A stretch of 64,000 bases of DNA from Sycobia sp. Sy_11 (GCA_018907035.1 JACCIC010000015.1:4879501-4943500); one strand, 5' to 3'; counted from the first letter of the stretch, positions 10,360 through 23,168 are shown. Program-made: numbers and translations. Notes: generated from the letters alone by a model not told the origin.

Positions 10360-11395
10360 TTAATATAATCGATTTTATAATAGATTAAATGTTACTATTA
10401 TATAATAAAATCTAAGCTCAGTTGTATATGAAATACTATATTGAAGTACTGAATATTGTGTAAAACTAAAATCTTTAATTTTAATGACTAATATAATGTG
10501 AAAAAAGTAACTAATATCAAATGTATACATTGTGTATAGATATACTGTATATTTTAAATTAATTTAGAGCAAATTTTCAAAATGCATTTCATTACAATCT
10601 CATAACAAATTACATCTACGCTTTAATTTTTTACACTTATTTTAAATATTTTGAATAAAGCAAGAAGAATCTAGGTACATTTTAGAGAAAAATTTTAGAG
10701 AAAAATTAAAATAAATATTCGATTTGTTTAGGGCCTTTTTTAGACTCCAGTTTTTTCTTAACAGTTTATGCCCGACAATATAAAACATATGAAAATTTTA
10801 AATTTACCACCCTTGCCGAAAATTTTCTCAGTTTTTCAAGAGTTCATCAGTAGTTCTTGAGGTTTCTGCAGAAAGCATACGCGAATTTCTTTCAGAATTT
10901 AATTTTTACTTTTTAATAATGGATATGTCAATGTCCGTGATAGTACGGTATACTGTACATGAATACATCTAAATGGTAGATTTGTATTATCTTGCCGGAT
11001 ATCTTGCACGTATTGCAGTTATCTGGTATCGTCAACGTTGGCCAAATTGATGACACCCATATTGGCACACAATTAAAAAAGGTTACAACCTTTTTATGGA
11101 AACTGGATCTGTAGCTCCGCTGCCCCATGCGGCTGGGCGCCAAAGATATCGCCGAATTGCCGACGAGACGCAAATTGGCCTTTCAAAAACTACGTGTGAT
11201 TGCAGGGTTGAGAAAGCATCCGTACCAATATAAACATACTCATTATAAACAAGTGTAACAATTATTACCGGCATACTATCCGGGCAGGGTTAACTTTTGC
11301 CAAGGGATTTATTTTAGCACAAATCAAAGCCAATATAACTTTTTAAAATAAAATTCTATGAATGGATGAGTGCATATCTACATGTAATGAGATTA
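10360..11395. other. Unclassified spacer
   Basis: Mostly AT-rich. The stretch 10928-11290 is less AT-rich and contains short frames on the minus strand without recognisable domains; it may be old transposon sequence. Confidence 0.35.
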
Positions 11396-11419
11396 ATAAA
11401 AATAAATTAAAGATAGAAT

Positions 11420-12035
11420 AAATTAAAGATAGACCTAAATTAACGAAAGAAGAACTAATTATTTGTAAAACTGACAAACGTAACTCAATTACAATTTTAA
11501 ATAAAAAAGATTATACTGTAAAAACCTTTACGTTAATTAATAATAATAATTTATCCTGCATTAACAAGGATCCTACCAGCAAATTTTACGCAGAAATAAA
11601 AGTAAAATTAAAATCATGTTCATTATTTAAAGAAAACAAAAAATATTCTTTTGAATCAATGAACCCCCAAGCGCCTATCTTTTATTCATTACCGAAAACA
11701 CATAAAAAATATGTACCTATGCGTCCTGTAGTTTTCTATATTAATGTTCCTTCATATCTCATTTGTAAAAAACTTAATAAGTTGTTACCTAAATTGTACG
11801 AATTTGATTCGAAATTTGCCATTAAAAATTCACTCGAACTAGTCAATAAAATTAAAGATATAAATCTACCTTCAAATGCTAAATTAATATACTTTAATAT
11901 AATAAATCTTTTTCCTTCAATTCCAATACAATATCTATTATGCATTATTAACAATAAATTAAAAATAATAATAACTTAGATAATTCAATGAAACAAGAAA
12001 TATTTATGCTTATGAGAGATAAAGATTTTTCTATA
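11420..12035 (+). pseudogene. Penelope-like reverse transcriptase fragment
   Basis: The upstream part reads KTDKRNSITILNKKDY, and then PTSKFYAEI. An ATG at 11659 starts the clearest stretch: APIFYSLPKTHKK, then MRPVV, then KLIYFNIINLFPSIPI. This is the order of the Penelope-like reverse transcriptase amino-terminal region and its first finger motifs, including the LPK-HK motif. The usual aspartate of the FDV motif is replaced by Asn. After 11976 a one-base frameshift leads to NNLDNSMKQEIFMLM. The catalytic YADD part and the GIY-YIG endonuclease are absent, so this is a dead 5' fragment. Confidence 0.78.
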
Positions 12036-12129
12036 TAAGAAAAAATAAAATGTTCAAAAAATATCCAAAGTGGTGGAAATGTTAGATTAACCTGCAGAAC
12101 TAAAAGGCTAATATCGACTAAAATTACAT

Positions 12130-12480
12130 CTTTAGGATACTAACATTAAAGTTGGATATAATTATTTCAATGAGCTGGTCTTATATTAATAGTTTCAGCT
12201 GATTACTTTCAGTTAATTCGACCAAATGCAAGTCACCGCCTACTGGCCCCTGGTGGAACTGACTGTTAAGAGTGTTAACTGGCATAATTTTTAATAAGCG
12301 TACGATTTGCAGGTCCGACCCTGAACTCGGTTTATGATCATCACTAAATTATAGTACGCCCTTTATAATCTATGCGCGCAAAATCTACCAATTAAAGTAA
12401 GATTATTGTCAATATAAAACATAGCCTATCTAACTTCGAAAATAATATAGAATATATATTTTGAATTTCATAGCAGTCAG
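12130..12480 (-). repeat. Dispersed repeat, copy 1 (Helitron-like core)
   Basis: Read on the minus strand it shares AGATAGGCTATGTTTT, then AAACCGAGTTCAGGGT, then GCCAGTAGGCGGTGAC, and then AATCAGCTGAAACTATT with the plus-strand copies at 39.1 and 40.3 kb. The GGCTATGTTTT block resembles the conserved core near the 3' end of many insect Helitrons, but homology continues beyond the expected end, so the class is unsure. Confidence 0.55.
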
Positions 12481-12560
12481 TTAAGTAGATTTTTTGTTTA
12501 ACGTATACAAACAAAAACACGTTTTGTGTTTTTATAACTTAGTATGAGTATTCAATGTCA

Positions 12561-12562
<2 letters not shown>

Positions 12563-12608
<46 letters not shown>
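12563..12608. repeat. (AT)n microsatellite
   Basis: About 23 AT units. Confidence 0.95.
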
Positions 12609-12609
<1 letters not shown>

Positions 12610-12610
<1 letters not shown>

Positions 12611-14545
12611 TCATATAATGTTATTTTACATTACTTTTAATTAATTAAGAAAATTAAGAATGTCAATAACAAAATTCCAGAAATTTTTCTTATATTATAA
12701 TTAACTGTTTATGGAATCAGTTTAAAATTTTTTATAAGATATCTAAAGAGTTTTTAAAATATTAATTCGTGATTTTCGATGTTCTAATTATTACTGTAAT
12801 AATAAAAAATTGGTAATAATAGATATATGGTAATTAGTTACATGAAATTAACAATTAATTATTACAAATTACGTGATTATTAACTAAAAATTGTTTTTTG
12901 TCTTTGAAATTGGTTCATTCTTAACACATAATTACAATTCAAAAACATATAATCATAATAGTATTATTACGATACATTCTTCTTTCCTTTATCAAGTTGG
13001 ATTCTTTATCATTCCTTTATCAATTGTCATATGGACCAAATATCGTTCTGATTTATTGATCTACTAACCCCTTATCTCGGTAAAAAGATTTCCGTAATAT
13101 CAATATAAAACTATGGGAAAAAAGGCCATTCTTCTATCATTTCCTTTTTTCCTTACTGTTGTTCACAATTTTGCGATAGAGTATTTTTTTTTTTTAATAT
13201 ACAAATTCGTTGAACAATAAATGTTTTATTAATCTTAAATTTCAAGATTAAATAGCATCTCTACCAGTACATGAATTAAATTGTGTTGCGAGATATAGAT
13301 CGTTGTTAGTCATAAGTAAAGGAAACTAGCTTTGCACATCGATATGAAATAATAGAAAATAATTAAACAGTAATAAGATGATTATCAGAAATCAAACATT
13401 ATGCTACAGGTACGAGGAAATTCTTTTGTTATTTTCTAATTGCATTAAATGGCACCTAAATTTTTTAAAATAATTGAAAATCGTTTATAAACTTATAATT
13501 TTATAAATTAACCGGTCTTAATCAAATTCGGTATATTATCGGTTTTGAAAGGTCCTTGATAACAAATCTGAGGACAGTTTTTTAGAATTCAAGTTGGCGA
13601 ATCAACAAGGCTATCAAAGATTTTAACAACTAAACTGATTTATACGAAATTCCATAGATGAGGAGTGTGATTCAGTTCAATGTGATCATGTATTCAATAC
13701 TATTATCCTGTTACTGATTATTACCACAAGCAAGTGGACATACATCAAGAAACTTTTCTTTTTCATTTTTTTCCTGCTATTTTGTATTTTACTATTCTGG
13801 ATTTAGTGTAGTAATAAATGATTCTAGTTTCGTCTAATCAAATTATTTTTAATTTTTTTGAACTTTTACCGTCGACTTGCATTTCCCGTAGTAAATTGTA
13901 TGAATCTTACCTTAGATTCATAATCAGTGATTTCCGAAATGTATATTCATTGAAATCGGTTGATTTATAAAATATCGATAGACTTGACCTTGGATCAGGT
14001 AACCATTTTGTCTTCATCATCTTCAGGAACGAAAAATGTAGTAAAAATATTATTTAGAATATTATTGCAAAACAGAATAAAAAACATCTTATTATACGTA
14101 GTATACCAGAGGAAAGATAGTTTTCCTACACGCTGATTCGGCGAATTTCAAAAATAGAATTAAGTTTAAATTTTAAAAATATATGAGGTTAGATATACAA
14201 ATAACATTCATACTTGTAAACATAATGTTATGAAAACATTCATGCCTGATGAAAACATTAAATATTTTTTTTTATGTTTGTATTTATATTGTTGTTCATC
14301 TTCAATTGGCCTTTATTATAATACATTGCATCTCTCTCATATCTATTTTCAATACTTATTTTTCCATATATTTTTCGTAATTGTGAGTTATTATTATATG
14401 TTGTCCTTGTGAGCACTCGAATGCACTCGCGAATTATTTCATTATTGAATTACAATATATATTGGAGGAAATAGTTGAGCAAAATGAAGAAAACTGAAAA
14501 TGTCAAAATAAAGAAATGAGAACGAATTAACACATGTCCTTTTGT
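12610..14545. other. AT-rich spacer, no gene seen
   Basis: No domain or repeat family recognised on either strand. A 60-codon frame at 14230-14412 is rich in Tyr, Phe and Leu, as expected by chance in AT-rich DNA. Confidence 0.45.
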
Positions 14546-14549
14546 ATCC

Positions 14550-14720
14550 AATGCTTGAGATAGACCTGGTATAGTCAAATTCCCAAATGGAATTAGCGCC
14601 ACCTAGGCGGTAATTTTACAGATCTTATTCATGATTGATTTATTGCATTAAATTATAACAGCGGTATCATCTGCGTAAGCTCAAGGTGCATTTCTTGGAA
14701 GGTTTCTTGTAAATAGAATT
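14550..14720 (-). repeat. Possible diverged copy of the dispersed repeat
   Basis: On the minus strand GCAGATGATACCGC, then CCGCCTAGGTGGCGCTAAT, then ACCAGGT follow in the same order as in the copies at 12.1, 39.1 and 40.3 kb. Similarity is weak. Confidence 0.3.
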
Positions 14721-15260
14721 ATTTAATAATGTTCATTGTATTAGAGCGTTGCAAGTTTTGTGCAAAGCATTAGATGTTTACTGTTTTTTTATTTATTAAT
14801 TTGAAGCATACTATTACATTTACTTATTGAAATGATATGTTTTGATAAATATTATATTTATATATAAAAACTAACTTGGCTTAGATGATCGAACCCTGAT
14901 CTCAAAACGTGACCCAGATATATTTTTGTTTTTTCTTTTTCATTTTGTTGTAAGAAGATAAGGATTCTAAGAGTATAACTAGTATATAATCCACTGACTG
15001 AACGAGCTTTGGTGCTACATAATATTTTTCTTTTGAATCCATCGATATCTAAAGAGTTTATTAATTTCTTATTCCATTGAAAATTGTTTTCTAAATCCCC
15101 TCTAGAGCAAATTTCAATATAAAGGTAAGCGCATAAAATCACTTACTATCGAACGGTTCAGCCAGTTAGTAATTATTGATAACAACTATATTGCTAATTT
15201 ATTCAACGCTCGTATAATATAGGAAAGTTTCGCGGTGCCTAGAAAATCCCAGCAAGATCA

Positions 15261-15641
15261 ATGGCAATACCAAAGTTTCTCTTCGTTGTTCTCTTCGTCA
15301 CCTTATTCTTCATGGGTAGAGCAACGGCCAGATACGTCGATGGTCAGGACGACATTGAGCTGGGCACCATAGATGAAGATGACGTGGAATATTGCTCGCG
15401 GCACGTCGACGTCCCGTTCAGCAAGCTGCTTAATAAGAAGTCTCATTACGAGGATTTTGTTGTGCCCGAGGGCAAGTACATCAGCTCGATTTTCGTACGC
15501 CAGCAGGTGAAAGACGGGACCGGGGCAAGTGTGGAAATTTACGATGGCGGCTTAAACTATGGATACATGAAACTTAAGTTCAGAAGGAAAGCAATGTACG
15601 GCATCAACTTCAACGTTCTTTGCTACGCGCGAAAATTCTAG
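15261..15641 (+). CDS. Secreted MBF2-like protein, paralogue 2
   Basis: A 126-aa protein with a signal peptide at residues 1-23 (hydrophobic core LFVVLFVTLFFMG, likely cleavage after ATA). It shares with paralogue 1 YVDGQDDIELG, CSRHVDVPFSKLL, ISSIFVRQQVKDG, GASVEIYDGGL and GINFNVLCYAR. These carboxy-terminal strands carry the GG turn of the MBF2 / salivary secreted peptide family. Two cysteines remain (about 46 and 121), so one disulfide is possible; the second Cys of the CSC in paralogue 1 is His here. Codon use is clearly GC-richer than the flanks and the frame is clean, which argues for a living gene. The start is the first ATG before the signal peptide (context AAGATCAATGG). It lies in the same orientation as paralogue 1, with similar 3' flanks, so a tandem duplication is likely. 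Function is not established. Confidence 0.86.
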   Translation: MAIPKFLFVVLFVTLFFMGRATARYVDGQDDIELGTIDEDDVEYCSRHVDVPFSKLLNKKSHYEDFVVPEGKYISSIFVRQQVKDGTGASVEIYDGGLNYGYMKLKFRRKAMYGINFNVLCYARKF

Positions 15642-15869
15642 TAATTTGTAATTTTGGCTTATCTAGTCAAAAACATATTTTGGCCACTTCGACTTATTTT
15701 TGTAAAAAATCTGTTTATAAGTCTGCGATAGGAATTTAAGGCTGTTAACTGGGCTTATCGGCATTCAGATTACAATTGAATTGTTCATTAATACGGTTGT
15801 TGTGTAAATCATTTTTGTATTAATCAAAGTATGTAATATTTGGGTCTCTAATGGTGCTGAATGGTTAAA

Positions 15870-18690
15870 AGTGTTAAATATTTATATATATTTTCAAAAT
15901 TTACTCTCAATTCCATGTATACGAACACGGTCACTATAAAAATAGAGTTTGCTTGGAATACAGTGAAATGCCAACCAATAATTAGCTTGAACATGCAATT
16001 AATCGATTTGCTTATGAAAAATTAGAGTTAAATAGTAGTGAAACATTTTACGTACATTTTGGTAATCTTTTTGTCATAGTGTACTTTATATATATTGTTC
16101 AATAAGAATAAACTGTAAATAGAATAGAAAATGGTATAAATAGTTAGAGTTAGTCATAGATGTTAATAAGTAGTAAGCATAAAGATAAAATGAATAAGGT
16201 GAAAAATGATTATTAATATTATAATATTATAATATTACGCGTATATTGTTATTATTATATCTTCTGTAAATTCTATTTGATATGCAATATTAAAGATCAT
16301 AACATGAAAATAATAGTAAAAACCCATTTTTAGTTAACAATTATATCCACTGAGCTTTGTAAAATCCTTCGGTTAAAGGAAAAACAAGCACCAGATTCAT
16401 ACAAACATTTTTACTACAAAAACGTCAATAAAGCTAAGAATGACAATAATAAAAATATTTATGTATAGTTTTTTAAAATTGCATTTATTTTATCTAACTT
16501 AGTTTTTAAGTTTTATCTATGTGTTCTTAATACATTTATTATTAAAAAATTTCGCCTACATTTTTAGAAATTACAGTGTAATTTTTTATAATGTATATTG
16601 ACGATTTTCTGTAGTTTTATACTCAATAAATGTATAAATAAATATAAATTGGTTGTTTCTTGACATTAAATTATATGCTAAGACAATTATGAATCTACTG
16701 AAATTGATCAATCAGGAAAGATAAGTATGGTTATTGAAAAATATTAATTATGGATCTTCAACTAAATATGAAATATACGCTTTAGTAACAGCTTACTTAA
16801 AATTAAAAAAAATGTTATTTAATTGGAAAATTTTACATAATCTAGATTCCATTCGCGTTTTTTCATTTACTCAACGACGGTAGAAGCTACTTCGTTTTTA
16901 AAATAAATGGATCATCAGCAATTTCATTATATATCTCGATGGGTAATTTTATTAATTACCTGCACGAAACAGAAGAAATTGATATATTTTTTATAGACTT
17001 CTTAAATTTGTGCAGCGTTTATAGCTAAACTACTTGAGCAATTTGGTTCAGGTGTTTTAAAAATAAACCAGAATCATCTTTTATTTTATTTAAAATCTAA
17101 TTTTTGATTTTATTACAAATCTATATATAAATGTTGCATTTGAAAATACCGAAGTATCAATTTCTGATGAAATAATATATAGATATTGTTTATCAACAGT
17201 CCGGTGAATTATTTTAATTAATTTCTTAAATATAATTTTATAGTTAGTTTGCTGTATAAAAATGTATTGGTCTAACTTTAAGAAATTACCTTTCGCATTT
17301 TACCAATTAAAAATGTATAAGAAAACCTGAATATTGAATAATTCATTACTATCCGGAAACTCGAAATATAATTAAAGTTTCAATTTAGGCATAACAATTA
17401 CACATAAGTTAGTTTGGTGCAATGAAGCTAATGTTGAGCTAAAAATTAAGTCAAGGTCTGCCGAAGAACGAAGTAGAAACGTGGTTCAGAATATTAATGT
17501 ATGCGACTCAAGAATTATTTGAAAACCTACCTTTGTGTTAGTATTTGATGTATTTCTTTTAAAAGAGATCGATCGGTACAAGGAGTAATCTACTAGTTTT
17601 TTAGTAGTAAGTATTAGATGTACTGCAGGTATAATAATCCGATAAGTAAATTGAAAAATTGATTAATTATATAGTTGAAAATTGATGCTTAACAATAAAT
17701 TATAATTTCCATTATAATTATACGTATTGTTTTTTTCATTGGAATAAAATTAGTTTCGACCAGAGGATTTATTTTATCTCTTTCTCAATGTACTTAAAAT
17801 TATCAGAATTCAAAACCCTCTTTCGTTGTTACAGCTCAATTCATGACCGTCTTATTAGATAAGAAGATAAAAATAAGTTTCTGAGCCTGCAATGAGTCTT
17901 GAAATTTTGAAGGTTGCCATATTTTGAAGTAAAAAATATCCAATTGTGTATAACTGTTTTTACTAAACATGAGACATTATCATTATTGTAAAGTTTCAAG
18001 GTGTGCTTAAAACAGACTTAGAATAAAGTACATAAACTATTTTTAAAGTTACTTTATTGAATTTAACAAATATATATTTCTGTCTATTTTATGTTTTTAT
18101 TCTTATATATAATGATAAAATTTGATTAGATTGCTTAGTGATATAATTTCTGCTGATAATATTTATAAGTATTATTATGTTGCAAATATAGAAAAACAGT
18201 GATAGTAGTACAATTAAATTAAATAATTATAGTATTATAAATAGAAAACGTACACGATCTTTGTTAATTTATATTCTTTTAATACTTTTATTATAAAAGG
18301 CAGCTCATAAATTAAGCAAGGTGTTTTTAACATGGTTTTACTCCTTAAAGTATCGAAGTCAATTTTTATCAATCGAGTAAAAAGTGCTTTGTTTTAAATA
18401 ATCTTATATGTAAATATTAAATTATTGCACATTTTTGCAAATTAATCATGTCCTTTATTTACATACGTTCTATATTGCTACGAAGTTTCAATCAGATTCG
18501 TTAAATGGTATGGAAACGAGAATGTTTACAAAATTTTATTATTTTGATCGTAGAATTTTTAAAATACGTTCTCATTACATATCGCTTAGCCGAATTTGCC
18601 TTAAATTTTATATTTGTCACGAGTATCAGTTTCTTTAATAATTTTATACAGATCATTTTAAATAAAACAGTTTATTTACAAACTTTTTAT
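15870..18690. other. AT-rich spacer, no gene seen
   Basis: Nearly 3 kb of very AT-rich DNA with stop codons in every frame. The first 60 bp still resemble the flank of MBF2-like gene 1. I recognise no element. Confidence 0.5.
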
Positions 18691-18697
18691 AAATTAA

Positions 18698-18900
18698 CTA
18701 GCACCTCCCACCGCTCTGGCTCTGTCCGAGATAATAATGTAAGCAATTGATCAAACAAATTAAATAACACATAAGTAACAAATACTCTATGTATGAATCT
18801 GTATTCCTATTGATTATTTTATTCTATGGCAATATTTCTGGAAAAAAATAAACAATTTTGTCCCGGGGAATGAAATAAAATATAATACATAAAATTTAAT
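18698..18900 (-). mobile_element. Helitron 3' end on the minus strand
   Basis: Read on the minus strand: ATACATAGAGTATTT, then TTATTATCTCGGACAGAGCC, then GGGAGGTG and a terminal CTAG at 18701-18698 followed by T. The order and spacing match 10318-10356 and the sequence upstream matches 5205-5285. The hairpin has decayed (CTCGG...CCAGAG). The left (5') end of the element, at higher coordinates, was not located. Confidence 0.68.
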
Positions 18901-18908
18901 TGTCGATT

Positions 18909-18910
<2 letters not shown>

Positions 18911-18957
<47 letters not shown>
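18911..18957. repeat. (AT)n microsatellite
   Basis: About 23 AT units near the body of the minus-strand Helitron. Confidence 0.95.
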
Positions 18958-18959
<2 letters not shown>

Positions 18960-18961
<2 letters not shown>

Positions 18962-20000
18962 CAAACACGTGCCACCTCTTTACTATTCTGCTAATATCAG
19001 AATGTTTATGCCTTCCAAGCCGATTTCCTATGTCAGTATAATATATGTAATATCTATATATAGTGAAAATTCATGCCACTACTTTCATTATTCTGATTTG
19101 CTTGCTTTGGAATTTTTTGCTAACGTAATTTCCTACATTGCCCTAATGTTTAGTTGAATTTGAAAGTCTATCACCTAACAGACACACGTTAGTGCTATCA
19201 ACTTATTAAAATATTTTACAATTTTTAATAATAATAATTACATTCAGAATAATAATAGAGGCCAACAAAAGCACTCCAACGTTACTTTTTATTGAATCTT
19301 GATCTGATTCCAAAGAGACCATTGGAAATAAATGACCCAACAAAATTTAATGTTTGACGGTTGTTTACAGGAATTTCTTAACTTCAAAAATTCTTAAATC
19401 AAGCTTAAGGCTAAATTTGAAATTTGAAAATTTGAAATGTCTAGACAATTTCTGCAGAATAATTGATTACAGAGATATAGATTATTAAAGTTGAATAGTT
19501 ATTTTTGATAATTTTGCAAGATGTTATAGTCTTGACTACTATAATGAGTCAAATTAAGTCAAAGTGAAGAATAGAGGTGAAAAAAAAACATACAATTTAG
19601 ACTAAAAAAATTTTAAACGTTTTTTGCAATTTCTTAATGATTTAATAAAGAAACAAATTTTTAATTTAACATTAAAGAACTTCTGAAAAAAGTACTATTT
19701 GAAAATAGCGCAAAAATTTGATAAATTCTATTTTTAAAAATGAATATTTAAAATATTTATTTTGTCTTTTCTCAAAAATGACTAATAAAACCCCTATTTT
19801 TGTAACATATTTGGATTCGGTAACTTAAAAACATATTGGTGGGACTGTTTAATTTATACTTCAAGTATATTTTTAAAACTAAAATAAAATATCTTAATTA
19901 AAATTTAATTGAAAGATAATCGTAGACTGTGATTTTTGAATGTTTCGAAAACTCAAATTTTTGATGTACATTATTAGTACAGTGTACTAACAAATCTAAC
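18960..20000. other. AT-rich spacer
   Basis: No gene or repeat family recognised. Confidence 0.45.
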
Positions 20001-20209
20001 AATTTGCAGTTCTCATTGAGACTTTCCTGTGAAGAGTCGAATTTATATCTCGGCTGTTATCGTATGCTCAACGAGTCTAGAAGAGTCTACAAGGATCAGT
20101 TGCGAGGCGCCAGCGCACACGCGAGCGCTTCAATATCCCTCCGAATTCGCCCAGTTATTCCACATCTCAATCACCATCGATATATATATATAATTACCTT
20201 CCAAGTTAA

Positions 20210-21050
20210 AGGGCCCATCAGATATGCAAATGTTACCGATCCAACAACCATACGAGAACAAGGATTCATCTTAGACTGCATCGAAGGGCTTACATTAGCG
20301 GGCTACACCTGCGCGATTGGAGATTTGGAAATACCGAAAAAAATACTACATGCATAAAGAATATCGAATAACAGTGTATGTTTATATTTATCCGATAGAG
20401 AACTTGTAAATCAACTAACAGGTAAGTTTAATTTCATCATAATCGATGAAAATAAAGTTCCAATTAGACCACTCAAATATCCCAAATTTGCACTAGAAAA
20501 TATAGTAGACGATTTAAAAGTTAAAAGAGCTTCTCTGTTTCGAAATTCAAAGCAACCATTTCTAAAGACGCCTATGGTCATGTCTCCAGCTTCAGACGTC
20601 AAGTATATATAGAGCCAAACGATATATAGATTCAAACTTATTTCCGACTTATTTAACATTATTTACAATAAAAACTAATATTATATATTTGCGGGTACAG
20701 ATATTTTAAAGTGTTTCGCGTGTACGCTAGAAGCATCAAGCTAAACATTGTCCAAATAGAGAATCTAATATGTAACTATGTTGCATAGAAAAATGCAACT
20801 AAGCTTCTAATACTCTGTAAAAATGTCATCAACACCCAAAAATCGAGCCTAGATACATACTTTGAGTATAGAAGAAAGGATACAAAATAAAGGATCTCGA
20901 AAGAAAATCTAGCTTACCAAAACCTTTCTACTTCAGAATTTGTAAATACGCAGAAACCATCAAAACGAACCTAAACAATATAGCCCCGAAAATAAACAAG
21001 GAAATGCCCTCGTGCCACTTCAAACCACCTACAATAATAAATTTCTGTTA
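20210..21050 (+). pseudogene. Gag-like ORF1 remnant with frameshifted CCHC knuckle
   Basis: Recognisable stretches are GFILDCIEGLTLAGYT, equivalent to the LTNNDYLDG segment of the element at 7.5-9.7 kb, then in another frame SNNSVCLYLSDRELVNQL, then FIIIDENKVPIRPL. At 20710-20750 a zinc knuckle appears as CFACTLE and, after a frameshift, HQAKHC, which together give the C-x2-C-x4-H-x4-C pattern. Several stops and frameshifts show that it is dead. Confidence 0.7.
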
Positions 21051-21174
21051 TGACAATAAACAGGAATTTAATCAAAATCAAATAAAAAGTAGTTTTAGCG
21101 ATTTTAAAAATATAAATACAAAAAGTGTATATTTAATTTATTTATTGACGAATCTAAATTTCATACAAGAATTG

Positions 21175-21530
21175 GATGCGCATTAGCGTTGCCAGACAAA
21201 AAACTTCAATTCAAAGTTCTGTATGAATTCTCTACTTTGTCAACTAAAGTATTTACCGTACTTCCTTTCATCTGATATGCTAAATCTTCTGAAAACACCT
21301 TCTTCTTTATTTATTATTAACAAAATAAAATCTTGAATATGGATAGAAAAACCAAGTAATACTAACAAGATTGAGGATAGGATGTGCAAAAGTAAGACAC
21401 ATCCACCTAATTACCAAGGAGGAACAAAAAAAATACATTATCTCTAACTCACTCATGACGGTCGAACATATTCTAGATCATTACAAAAAGTACGTCAAAG
21501 AAAGGAAAATCATGTAATGTAATCATGTAT
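21175..21530 (+). pseudogene. ORF2 RNase H and carboxy-terminal remnant
   Basis: Positions about 21180-21260 read ALALPDKKLQFKVLYEFST, like the start of the retrotransposon RNase H domain. Positions 21357-21518 read LTRLRIGCAKVRHIHLITKE, and then LMTVEHILDH and KKYVKERK. These match the conserved R-L-R-I-G...VEHIL carboxy terminus of jockey/I ORF2; the cysteines of the usual C-x2-C are lost. The two parts are in different frames. Confidence 0.72.
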
Positions 21531-21779
21531 GTACATACACACTAACATGTACTAAATTATATAAAAGCAATTGGTCTAACACATTTAATTTAATGCTACT
21601 TAATAAAAATGTTAACTACTTGTGGTAATTGGTCTAGATGTAACTTACACAATTATTAATAATTATGTATGATTTAAGCAACGATATGTATATTATCTAT
21701 CCGTGACTATTCGGTCATTCATGACCTCATATGGTTAATATCACCTTAAGCTTAAATAAATAAAAAATTCTATTCATTT

Positions 21780-23160
21780 GAAATTTAATGATCGTGTGGG
21801 TATTTATCATTTTTTCTAAATAACATTATAAATTCATTTGCGTACACGATATTTTTCTCGATTGTGCCGAAAAACATGAATTTATTAGTAATTAATTTGT
21901 TTTTGCACTTTGAATGCATTATACTTATATAGATAATATTATTGTAACCTTTATACTTCAAGAATATATATATATATATACATACTTTAAACTTTGCTTA
22001 AAAGCTTTATTATTAGTTCTTGAAAAATGTGCACCTCATCTTTACATCCACAGAAACACACACACACACAAATAGTTTTAAGAAATTTAGTCAGATGATT
22101 CCTATCGTGTTTTTTACGAATATAAAAAAAGGAGGTATTTTATTATATATATTCCCTCAATTCAGTTTCATCGGAAACCACTAGCTGATATATTTTTATA
22201 TAGATATATACATTTATAATATTTATAATTAATATTTATAATTATTTTCATTTGAATTTTGATTTTACGATAATAAAAGTAACTGATTTTGTCGATTACC
22301 AATGAATATTTAACTGGTTCTATGTTTACAAATCTTGTCTAATTCTGAATCGCTTCACAAATTTTATAAATTCTAATTATCACTTTTTGTATAATTAGCT
22401 GTTTAAACATAAAGTAATATTTTCATAGATAAACATTAAGAAAATGAATCTGTATGATAGTATAAGGCTAAGACGATAATATCTACAGACTTAACTTAAG
22501 AAGCTATTTACAGCTTGCCAGGCAAAGTAAAACAATATGCACTACTTACTCAATCCACAAATAATACATCATTTTTAAAATAATGATAAAGCTTACTTGA
22601 TATAAAAACTATCCTATAAGTAATTCTGTTCACACTTTTATAAATAAATTTTTCACTTAAAAAAGGTAGCCTATTTTACGTCACAGTATGAAAACTATAT
22701 TCTATGAAACTTTCTTAATCATTAGATAATAGAAATACACTTTGTTTTTATGTAATAGCAGCATTTATATTTATCCATTATTTATTAAGAAATTTACTAG
22801 AATTACCTTATGGATTTATGGAACGTTAATTGGTTCACCGAGATTTAAATAAAAGCTTACGAGGATTGATCCAGTATTTAATAAGAGATTGCATTTTTTA
22901 GAGAAATGTTTATAATTTACTATGTAGAGATAGATAACTGATACATTAACTGAAATATGCTATTTTTGTAGTATTTACTAACAAATTTTTTGCTTTTTGT
23001 TTAGAATAAATGAATGTTAACGAAATTTACTGTTTAATAATAGTGAAGTTGAAAAATGAATTTGTTCTGTTTTGCTATCACAGATTTTAGATTGACACAG
23101 ATGTGTTCATCCGTGACATGAATGACTGCTTTAATGTAGTTGCTCGAGATGATCGCTTCT
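21780..23160. other. AT-rich spacer
   Basis: No gene seen. Holds short (AT)n at about 21963-21981 and (CA)n at about 22058-22071. Confidence 0.45.
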
Positions 23161-23165
23161 ACTTG

Positions 23166-23168
<3 letters not shown>

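Larger units (their letters stand above)
20004..21770 (+). mobile_element. Second deleted non-LTR retrotransposon
   Basis: From left to right: a GC-richer leader (20040-20170), a gag-like ORF1 (about 20200-20780), an RNase H-like scrap (about 21180-21260), the ORF2 carboxy end (21350-21520), and a 3' tail with TTAATATCACCTTAAGC and then TAAATAAATAAA ending near 21770. The endonuclease and reverse transcriptase that should lie between ORF1 and RNase H are missing. The layout points to an I/jockey-type element. Target duplications were not found, so both borders are approximate. Confidence 0.75.
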
